From positions 1,035,001 through 1,099,000 of the forward strand of contig CALNXK010000013.1 of NCBI GenBank assembly GCA_942486035.1: a DNA stretch of 64,000 nt, written 5' to 3'. This DNA is from Porites lobata (taxonomy: Eukaryota; Cnidaria; Anthozoa; Scleractinia; Poritidae). The notes beneath the pieces were generated by a model. The model was not told the origin of the DNA and searched no databases. It saw only the letters and a list, made by a program, of their open reading frames with translations. Numbering within the stretch: position 1 is the stretch's first letter; every line of letters starts with the position of its first letter. The translations under genes and the position numbers were made by a program. Below are positions 1-10,177 of this stretch, in pieces.

Positions 1-3000
1 AAGTACGCCAAAGGTTATAATTAAAAATTGGAAATAACCCAACCCAGCACTTTAAATTCAAGGATTTACAGTGGTTTCATAAATGTTTAAAAGCTCGTGC
101 TTCTAGCAACGGAAACGCATTACGGAAATTGCAGGATGTGGCATTAACTCGGAAACTGATTAACCTGTAGCTGCTTGTGTCATTTTGCCGCTGGCTGCGG
201 TATTATGCTGGTTAAAATTACTAATACGGTTTTCTAACGCATTGAACCGTCACTGAGCCTCGTACAAAAAATTTTAAAAACAAGTCCCGAACGTGACATG
301 GAAGCAGGAAGTGCTAAATGAATCCTGTATTTGCTTCATGAAGTCTATGTTGTTTTTTCAGTAAATAAATCATGAGAGTCAAACGTTTGGGTACTGACTG
401 GAAAGGTTAAAATAAGTGAAAGGATCTCGTGAGAAAAGTATCCCCTACTTTCGCTTTAAATGTTTGTACGTCCGGCGGCGCCTCGTGTTAAAGACATCAT
501 ACGGTATAGTACCCCTCAATGTTCGGACAAAGTATTACACCATATGGTCATTAGAATTCAGAATTTCATCAACAGACTTAAATTAAAAGTCAGAATTACC
601 TTGTTCAGCATAATAAACAGGAGAAAAGAAATGTAGTGCGTTGTAATTACTATTATATAGTTACGCCGTGTGAAATCGTTATTTGAGGGCCTATGAATAT
701 ATGATCAACATTTTTCTGTGAGTGTTCAATTGCATTGAGATTTTTAAGCCTTCCTTTCTTTGAAAACTTCTACGAATTTAAGCTCTTTATAAATAAAACC
801 TATAATCTATGGACAGAACCTTTTCTTTAGTGGCTTAGTTTTTCTGGTAGGTTTTGAAATTTTTTTTTTATTATACCAAGATCTTACAATATACATGCAC
901 TTAATGTCAGATCCCGAGGGTTCGGCCGCAACAAAAGAATAACCGGAGAGAACCAAAACAGTCAACACAACTTTAATTCTTAAACCACTGAATGAATGAT
1001 TTACAAAGTACTTTCCAGACTTTCTTTATATTATCTGCATCTTTTTCCTCCACTAGCTGCTGTTTCTCTAGTGGGATAAGTTTAAAAATCGTTGCTTTTC
1101 GCTGGAGACTTCGTGTTTGTATTGTTGTGTTCATTCACGAAAAAGAAAACTGGCGGTGTTTTTCCCGCCTTCTGTCACATCACTTTCCACCATGCTTTGA
1201 TCACGTGCTGTAATGAAGCCCGAGCAGGGTATATTGCTTGATGTATCACTATTGGGATAGATTTGATTTTAGTCCAGGCCACGTGACCACGTGACGTGGC
1301 AGTCCCTGTTTAGTTAAGATAAGGTCTAGGAATATAACAACAATCGATATTTCTTTTCACACTGAACATTGGCCTTCGGGCGATTGACTGACCACTAGCG
1401 TGGTGGACCGGTACTGATGCCAATGTGGTGACACCTGATCAATACTTTTATTTCACATGGTATTTTACGTAATTTTGAAGCCTAGAGTAGAAATATTTCA
1501 TGCAGAAATCAAATCGAATAATAGATACTTAGTTGACAAGGTCCAATACGTGCGCTCGTATCGCTAGCCATGGCGGCTATCCTTTCTTAGATACACGTGG
1601 ATCGTTTGGGTGGAATAAGCAATTATTAACACGACGTCTCTGGCAGAAAAAGAATAATTAGTGGATCAGCAGACAATACAATATACACACTGATGTTAGA
1701 ATGATAAAAGGTTAAAATGATACGCTAGCTTGTCATGATAGGCAATTAAATTATAAACAATTTCAAACTTGCAACGTCACGGACCACACCCTTTGCTGAC
1801 GTCACTTAAGTGTGCAGATTATGCAATCTCCTGTTTATACTTCAAAAACATTGTTCAGTTCCCTTATATTCAAGCCATTTTTTAAAGCCAGGAATTTCAA
1901 GAGGCTTGTTCCTTAACTTGTCCACATTCGTGGCTCTTGATCGAAAGAAAGCACTCATTCTCGAAATGCCTTTCAGCCCGAGGCAGAATTTCAGCGTTTC
2001 TCTGGTGGAATTCCGAAAACAAAGTAGATATTAAACAGAATTGATGTTCACTTTTCGTTTCATTTCAGCTTTGTAATCGATATTTTCACTCAAGGATGGC
2101 TTCGTTATAGTGCTGAATAGTGTGTCGCGCTGACGAAGGGCTACCACTCGAGATTAATCAACTCACTCATATGTTCATGGCCCTGCATGTTGTTTAAAGG
2201 CCGATTAGCGCTAACCCGAGATTAAATTCTAATCCAGGGTTTTTTTTCTTTTGTTCAAAAGCATTTTCTCGGATTATTTTCTCTCTCCTTTTTAGGGCAT
2301 CCAATCGTCAAATTACTGTAGACATAAGAAATTAAACCGAATTTGGTTTTTAAGCTTTCATTTCTAAATTCATATTTCGCACTAAAACTCAACGACTCAA
2401 CTCAACGTTTTGAACAACCCAAACGATAAGATTTGAATTTTTATGGCAATCCACATTGAAGCTCCTCAACTGAATCCCTTTATTCATTTGATGTTAAACT
2501 TGAGGTTCAAGGTTCCTTGCTTTTCCTGTGGATGTTGGTAACAAATCACTTTTAATTATGTCTAGTTTTTCGGGAAACAGTTTTGTTTCCCTGTCGGTAT
2601 CCTTGTACCCTCGAACTTCCCTTAAGAAACTGACTGCCGGTCGAGACTTTTGGGAAAACACAAGTAACTAGTTTTATATAGTAGGAACTATGCATTAAGG
2701 GCGCGTCCGACTTATCGCTATTCCGGGATAAGAGTAAATTATGGAATTACCAGTAGGAATTTCTTGTCTGCTTGGCTCTTATTGGGTAAGTTTCCTATAA
2801 AGAAATCTGGTTGTCATTAGCCTGCAGTGCAGGCGTCTTCTCTGGGCGCGCGAATGTTTTTGCTCGGAAAAGCGCCACATTAAAACTTCCGCAGAGAGGA
2901 GGAAATGGGGCCGCTCTTACCCCAAGGCCGGTTTACTATTTCTACTCTTCCCAACCTTTCTCTGTCATAAAATCTTTAATATCCATCTGGTTGTTTCAGA

Positions 3001-3420
3001 TTCAATTCAGATTTGGTACAATGTTAGTTCCTATCCTACAGTACGATCAACGGTAGCCTCTTAGAATAACTTGCCACGATAACACGGTCGAGACTTCCTT
3101 TCACCATTTATCGACTTAAGTTTAAGTTAAGCAATGATCTCCTTGATATCTCCAAAGTGTTGAATAATCCTAGCTATAAACATCACAGTTCATATGATGA
3201 TTGGAAAATTAAGAAAAAATCATAACAATACGCCATTGGTTGGGGAAAAAGGTGTTTATTAACACACTCACACCGTTTACAGACTAAACACCATTTTCTC
3301 GAGTACATACGTTTCGATCCTTCCGAGTTCTGGCAAGGAGAGCGCGGAACGTTTCTGAACATTGGCTGGTAATGGAGCCATACTTACTAAGGAACTAACT
3401 GTATTCCTTCTTCTTCTGTT

Positions 3421-3531
3421 AAAAATCGATTTTTAAAAAAGTTTTGACTTCGATTGATAACGATTTCCGATAGAAAATCGATAATGATTGCTTTATCGAT
3501 TGCTTTGGATTACTATCGATTATTATTGGAA
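3421..3531. repeat. ATCGAT-rich cluster 1, copy A
   Basis: Repeated ATCGAT/TCGATT words separated by short AT runs. The same cluster lies at 25,246-25,358 in copy B. Together with the second cluster about 390 bp downstream it may delimit an old dispersed repeat. Confidence 0.6.
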
Positions 3532-3907
3532 AAGGCTTAAGTCATTCGGTAGAAGTTCAACATTAACAAGATGCTGTCTTTACGGCATACGTATCATTGA
3601 GTTATTCAGTCGTGATATTTTTTGTACACTTCTTTTAATGGATAAAATAGAGAACAAAACACTAACAGAAACAAGTTGCTCTTTACTTTGATTTTAAGGT
3701 TAAGCGCAGTTCATAATAAGGAAGGAATTCAAAAATTCCTGCGAAAGTGGTCGAGTAGGCAACCCTCAGTATGCTAGCTGTAGCAATTCCACAACATGGA
3801 GCATAATAAACAACAAAATCAGTGTTCTTGTAATTTCAATGACTCGCATTAAAAAAGAATCGTAAGAATAAATGGTTAAGTAAACAGAATCATCATAATG
3901 TTGTTGC

Positions 3908-4016
3908 TTGTTATCGAATACTATCGATTACTATCGATTTTTATCGATTTTTTAATCGATAATAATCGAAAAATTAGTTTTACCGGGACTTTGATTTCCG
4001 ATATCAATCGATACCA
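3908..4016. repeat. ATCGAT-rich cluster 2, copy A
   Basis: Contains several TATCGAT words in succession and a short palindrome, TTATCGATTTTTTAATCGATAA. Copy B counterpart is about 25,745-25,853. Both clusters share the string GATTTCCGAT in the same orientation. Confidence 0.6.
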
Positions 4017-4086
4017 TGCCTGTTGCACAGAACAAAAAATTCTCTCAATCGATACCATGCCTGTTGCACACAACAAAAAATTCTCT
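4005..4086 (+). repeat. 41-bp tandem duplication specific to copy A
   Basis: Two adjacent 41-bp units (4,005-4,045 and 4,046-4,086), both starting CAATCGATACCATGCC and ending AAAAAATTCTCT, differing at about one base. Copy B has a single unit near 25,840-25,883, so the tandem arose after the block duplication or one unit was lost in B. Confidence 0.85.
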
Positions 4087-4853
4087 CTGAACGTCCTTGC
4101 TTTTGCTGAAGTTTCACTATTAAATAGCTTCATCATTTTTGCTGATTATTGCTCCACGGTCTAGTATAGGCTAACCGGCAGTTACACAGACCAAAAGAAA
4201 ACATGATAGCTTATCAACAGACTGTTTGACGGAAATATTTTTGTTGACAACGAACCACCAAACGTCATCCTCCTACCAAATTTTAAACATAGTTTAATCC
4301 AGTGCTAGGTTGTTCTCTCCGCGTCACAAATCTATTCTTGTCTAGCTATTAACATGGATATCTCCCGCAAACCAATAAAAATACAGCTTTTATTTTTAGC
4401 ATACCACGCGCTCAAGAACGAATTTGCTGACGCTGAATAAGTTAAGTGAAGGAGATCTTTTCCAGTTTAATCACTCAAAAGTATGTGTTGAATTTGACTA
4501 TGTCTTTTTTAAATAATAATAAAAAACATTTTGCTATAACACATTTTTTTTTGTTAGAAAATATTTTCCCACAAACTGGACCTATCATTAAACAACATGC
4601 TTAAACCGTAGAGTTGAAGTTTTTCTTTAGAAAAAACTCTAATGAGATGATTTATTCTATGCCAGTAATTATTTCCACTTTCTTCCTGTCTAAAACAACA
4701 TCATCAAAGATTTTTTAAGCATAGATCGGCCAATAATCATGGTAGTTAGCTGCACTGCTCTTCAGACTATAAGAATTATGGAGCAGAGGCACCTAGCCTG
4801 GTAAGTGTTGAATGAACTGGAATGGATGGAGCCGGTGAATAATGATCAAAGTT

Positions 4854-6309
4854 ACTATAATAGCCGAAGTCGTTTAAGTAAGAATGAGATCTAGAGATTT
4901 ATAATAAATTAGACAAAACAGGTAAGGTTAAAAGAAGCATAGACAGATTTGGTTTAGGTTGAATAATTGACTACATCTTTTTATTTTTATTATTATTATA
5001 ATTATTTTTACTTTATAATTTTTTTCATATCGCTCATCAGTGGTTATAGTCAACATAACGAACGCACTTTAGTTCACACTGAGCTGTCTACTTCTGTATC
5101 ACTTGAGCATTTTAAAATTTTCCTGTTATTATTGCTTAATCTGGCTCTTTTTCTAGAATGGAACATCATGATCTCTGGTGTCGGTAACCTTTAAAGTAAC
5201 AGATCAATTGACGCACAGAAGTGACTCATAACCCTAAGCCTGAGGTACTGAAGCTTAACTTTAATTAGTCAGTAAGTTAGTGAGCATGGGTTTTCTAAGA
5301 GAAATATATTGCTTATGTATCGGTCAAATCGAAGCTTCAACATGCCCCCCCGGGCAACCCCCCGGGCAACCCCCCGGGCATTTGACTTTTTTGAAAATTA
5401 TTGTTCAAATTCCCCCCTACCCGGGCCAAAATGCCGTTCAAATGCCCCACACTATGGTCCATCTAGGTGATCAAATGCCCCCACCCCGGGGACGTTTCAC
5501 AGGCACAAAACTGTCAGAGGGACGGCGGAAACGCCTTCAGTTGTCGGACAAAATCTTTACAAATATAACAAAACTGAGAAACATTGTTAGCGTATTTATT
5601 AAGAACAAAAGTCTCGTGCAAAGCGGCGGAAATCGCTGCTACAAGCTCACTGAATGCTCAAAGCGTTCTATAAAAAAAGACCCCATCTATTGAGATTACT
5701 ACATCATGACCATTTCACTGATATGCATCATCGCTCACCTTATTAACTAACATACTTGCCGTAGGTCAAAGTAGTTGACCTGAGCTTTTTATTTTATTTT
5801 ATTTTATGTTGTTGTATTGAATCGCCGGTATAGGTATTGTATTTCATTGTATAAAACACAACAATAAAATACATTCATACATTCAAAGCCCGAATCCAGT
5901 ATTAAAAATTTTAAAATTTAAATACTTCAAATACAGCAGAAAGCTTGTTTAAGCCCTTTCCTCGAAACCAATTGGCCACAAAGGCACGATCTCTTCAAAG
6001 AAAATCCTATAACACCGCGTCCCCCATGATAGCTCGCCACGCCAAAGATTTTACATGAAATCGAGGGTTCAGTTCAAATTCCCCACCCCTAAAGCATGGG
6101 GATCAAATTCCCCACCCCCTGGAAGACTCTGATAATCAAATTCCCTCCTCCCCGGGACGGCAAAGGTGTCAAATGCCCGGGGTATGCCCGGGGGGGGCAT
6201 GTTGAAGCTTCGATTTGACCGATACATTAGAGGCCTCACAAAAAAATCAGGTATCTAAGCTACTACAAACAGTACCATGACGTACTTACTCATTTTATTT
6301 CAACGAAAC
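4854..6309. other. Segment inverted relative to copy B
   Basis: Flanks on both sides are collinear with copy B (left flank ends ATGATCAAAGTTA, right flank begins TAAGACACTC), but the sequence between is the reverse complement of 26,632-27,150. The A segment is longer because a 911-bp element sits inside it. Breakpoints are placed to within a few bases. Which copy has the ancestral orientation cannot be decided from this window. Confidence 0.9.
5316..6226. mobile_element. Non-autonomous PIF/Harbinger-type element (911 bp)
   Basis: The ends are long near-perfect inverted repeats beginning TGTATCGGTCAAATCGAAGC and continuing through a C/G-run region (CATGCCCCCCCGGGC). They are flanked by TTA on each side (5,313-5,315 and 6,227-6,229). 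Copy B has the empty site with a single TTA. A three-base TWA target duplication is characteristic of the PIF/Harbinger superfamily. The interior has several CAAATTCCCC and CAAATGCCCC motifs and a TATTTTATTTTATTTTAT run, but no transposase; the 137-codon frame at 5,280-5,693 crosses the element boundary and is not a gene. Confidence 0.85.
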
Positions 6310-6441
6310 TAAGACACTCTCCATCGGCCATTGCATTTGATACGGAGACTTTACAGCAACTGCAAACGTCAGATTTAAAGCTGACAGTTTCTCAAATAAG
6401 GAAACACACAGCTCAAAACTGTACGAAGTAAGTCTCATGAA

Positions 6442-7665
6442 CATAGGCGTACGGGCAATTTTTTGTCAGGGGGGGCGGTAAACCATTTGCCCAAAAAATT
6501 CTTGCAAGTTGCCCAAATTTTTACAAAACAGTCGAACAGAAACGAGGGCCATAAGATGCAACAACATAGGCCGTACTAGCATATGAAAGTGGCTCGATAC
6601 AGTTTTTCAGGGTCAATACCTGTGAAGTTTTTTTGAGCATAGACTACGACACCATAAACAAACATTTGGAAAAATTGCCACCACAGTTGTATTAGATAAA
6701 GATGAAAATTTGTTATGATCCGGGTTGAAATAACATCGGAGTTGTCATAGCAACCAAATGATGCCATTACCTATTATACTTGCAGCAACATTTCTCACTG
6801 GGAACTGTTCTTCCAAAATCGTTCACGGAAGCATTTTTCTCCAATAGTCGCCGCGATGTTCGTGAAATTAAAACGGAATCTGTAAGAGCGTTGCGGAGAT
6901 ATTTTGGTATAAAGTTTTTATCTTTAGAAATAGGGTAAAAAAGGAAAATCTTGTTGTTTGGCCGTTATCTGTAGAAAACGAAGCGCTTTTGACATGCAAT
7001 TTCACCTCATAGTAGTTTCAATCTTTTTAAAAACGTGGGTAAAAGATCATGGAGATAGCTCTGGTCAAAAAAGGATTTGAGTGTTTAGTATGTATCATGG
7101 CGCTCTTGTTAGCGGTTTTGTAAACATTTCGGTCTATATACTTTAACAAATTAGTGAATAATCTTTAAACCACTCGATAGATTTTTTTGTTTAAAAAATA
7201 CGATTCTTTGAGTAATTCAAACTGAGATTAGTCAGCCACTTCTTCACTTTCAGACCGATTGCTGATGCTATCTGCCATACACTGTTCTACGAGTGGAGAT
7301 GATTCTAGAAAGTTAGGCGGAAGTTTATTCTAATCAATTCACGACTGGAAATTGCCCATTGCAGTACAGTGCCCAACAATAAATAAAAAAAAAAAACAGC
7401 ACATGATACCCTTCCCTTATAACCAGAAACTCATTACGTGCTAGGCAACCACTGTGTCCTGTAAATGTAACAGAACTGGATTATTACGCCAACTTCAGGT
7501 TAAAATAGAAAATATTTATCTCCTCAAAATAATGATTTAAAAAACACGGAAACATCTTAAAAAACTGGCTTTGCCCAAATTTTCTCTCGCTGCCCAAAAA
7601 ATCTGAGTTGCCCAAAATTTGGGGGGGCTGCAGCCCCCCTCGCCCCCCCGGCCCGTACGCCTATG
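6442..7665. mobile_element. Non-autonomous hAT-type element (1,224 bp)
   Basis: Terminal inverted repeats begin CATAGGCGTACGGGC and end in the exact reverse complement. They are followed inward by G-runs at the left and C-runs at the right and by short TTGCCCAAA motifs near both ends. The flanks are a perfect 8-bp duplication, CTCATGAA (6,434-6,441 and 7,666-7,673). Copy B has one CTCATGAA at 27,277-27,284 with no insertion. An 8-bp duplication is the hallmark of hAT elements. No transposase frame is present. Confidence 0.9.
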
Positions 7666-9974
7666 CTCATGAATAGACCTGACATGAAACTGTAGCTATT
7701 GGTGTGTAGATGTGTAAATGTAACGGGAAACCTTGGTCATGTGGTACGAATTGACGTTTGCCCAAAACTTCTAAAATCTCTTCAACTTGGCAAGAAGGCT
7801 GGGACTAATATAGTACAGGGCTCATTGCAAAAGCGAGGGAGGTGTTCGACTTTAAAAAAAGTTTAGAGCTTTAATTTGATGATGTCAGGGAATATCAGCT
7901 TCTTTCGTCGTAATAAGTGCATTAATTCACCTAATCAAGTCATATTACCTCTGTTTATATTGCTAGTGATCCCGCTTTCAAATCGAAGGCCCTTCTGTCT
8001 TCCGAAGAGCCAAAGTATTTGTGCTGAAGGTATCCTGTCAGTTTAAGAATTTATGACCAAACAGTTTTGTAAAAAGGACAACTGGTTAATGAACATACAA
8101 GAGCGTACGGCTAAGATGAGAAATGAAGTTATATAGTTTATTGGAATGTGAAGAATTCAAGCCGAGAAGCGATATGTGGCAAATGCTGGCCGGGTCCCTG
8201 ATATTTCCCTCAAGAGACACTTATCGACTTAGTAACGTAACTACTTTTAAGTTTTTCACTTCTTATCCTGTCAAGACAAGAGACACTCCAAAACGTGTAT
8301 TTCGCAATAGTGGTATATTACACTGCGAGTAAAATAAACGGAAATTGTTCACAGTCACTTCCGAGTTAATGATCTCTATCAAGCAAACGGACACTGCACT
8401 GTGGTTTGTTTCCCTTTGGTTTTTATCAAACTCATTTAAGTTACGGAAACGGTTGATTCATAACGGAAATTAAACTGCAAACAGAACGTGACTTGATTAT
8501 AAGAAAAAATCATGAAGACTCATCATTAAGAGGGAAAAGGAACACAAAAAAAGGTGTTTCTTCCTCAGCTTCTCTTAGCAGCTCTCAAATCAATTTTGAA
8601 TGGACATAGAATGGACCAAGAAGAAAATATCGAAACCAAGTTGGAATACTCTAATAACATAAACTGCTTGCAATGAAAGAAATTTCAGTTATTGAGCTAC
8701 AACGGTCATATTTCAATCCCACTAAAAGAGAGACAAAAAATACCAGTCATTCAATTTACTAAAAGCAGATCAGTAAAGCGAATCAAAACTGTCTCGAAAC
8801 TGTCGAATGGGGAAGTAGTTGACACTCTATCGTAGCATAAAACACGATTTCTGTAGTGGCAATATTTTGTTCCTATCCTCCAAAATTTCTATTTTCAAAA
8901 CTTTGTAAGATCTTACTCATCCACAACCAAAGCTAAATGATGTTTGACACGTGAGGTTAACCGCAAAGTTTTGCTCTTCATTGCTTAGTTATCATATCCT
9001 GTCAACGTCAGCAAAGTATTTAATTTTAAACTGAGTTCTTCTTTTGTCGAGTATGCCGATGTCTTCGGAAATCATTACAGTACAGGCGTGAGCGTCACCA
9101 GAAACTTAGTCCTCAAGCTGTACATAGAGGTAAGAATAATCAAAATCATAGTACTTATTCTGATGATCGTTATAATAATAATCTCATCTTATGATTTTCT
9201 CAGTGTAAACGATAAAAGCCGGTGGAGGGACTGTGTTAACTTACAAAGGGTTTTTCACATGGCCTGCGCTGATTCAAGACAAAAATATCTGATACCTTGG
9301 GAGATACAGTAACAATATTGATGAATCTTATAAAATTTATTTATTTATGTTTTACAGAAACAAGCCTTCAGAAAGTTCAGTACCTGTCTATAGTATTCAA
9401 GATGGCAGGGATAGCATCTAATGGCGGCTTACCCCAATGCACGAATGCAGTCAAAAAGACGAGCTTTGGTAAATACCAGACCATTGGTGTTTTAAGTAAA
9501 CATAAACTTGGTTATTTGAAGCGAAACAATTCATATTTTAAACTAGCAACCTGCTGAATTTGAAAGTGCCGGTAAACAATTAGCCCGTGACGTCAATGGG
9601 TCTCACCCACAATTCTGACGTCTGTGATACTGTTTGCGTGACAATGCAGTTTGATACTTTGAATTCTCTAAATATTAAGGTAGGGTGAAAAATCCGAAAA
9701 GAAAAAATAAATAAATAAAAAATCAAGTCTTTTTTAACACCTTTACTTTAAATGACATTAGCTTTGTCATGAGGAGGCTAAAAACTAAGCTTAAATAGTA
9801 GTTTGAATATAGTAACGGCTTTATCCAGTCACCTTTTGGGTGCACAAAATATTTTATTCATATATATATATACCTAGAGTAGATTTTGCGCAAAATGGGA
9901 AAAAAGCATATCAAACTTTCCGAAATGTGTTAATTTAACAACTACTTTTCACCCTCAATTTTCTGCTGGTCTAA

Positions 9975-10177
9975 GGGTGGATTTCCACTGCCGCGTAATT
10001 TTTTTCGTGCGAACGAGCGTAAATAAAATGGAAGTAATGAATGAAGTGTCGCTCGTAAACGTTTAAGTTGAGCGAGGTTTAACTTTCACGTTTGCGCGCG
10101 ACCTATCATACATTATTACCTCTATCCCATTTACGCGCGTATGCACGTAAAAATTACGCGACCGTGGAAATCCACCC
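9975..10177. mobile_element. Short TWA-type MITE, copy A (203 bp)
   Basis: About 30-bp inverted ends starting GGGTGGATTTCCACTGCCGC, flanked by TAA on both sides (9,972-9,974 and 10,178-10,180). The same element occupies the same place in copy B, so it was inserted before the block was duplicated. TAA duplication fits PIF/Harbinger-derived MITEs. The interior has CG-rich motifs such as TTTGCGCGCGAC but no coding capacity. Confidence 0.8.

Noticed and set aside
992..1213. 73-codon frame conserved in copy B at 22,860-23,081
   Set aside because: Conservation is explained by the segmental duplication; no domain and no promoter or splice context.
5280..5693. 137-codon plus-strand frame rich in PPGQPPG
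   Set aside because: It crosses the left boundary of the 911-bp insertion, and the proline/glycine repeat is just the CCCCGGG terminal sequence translated.
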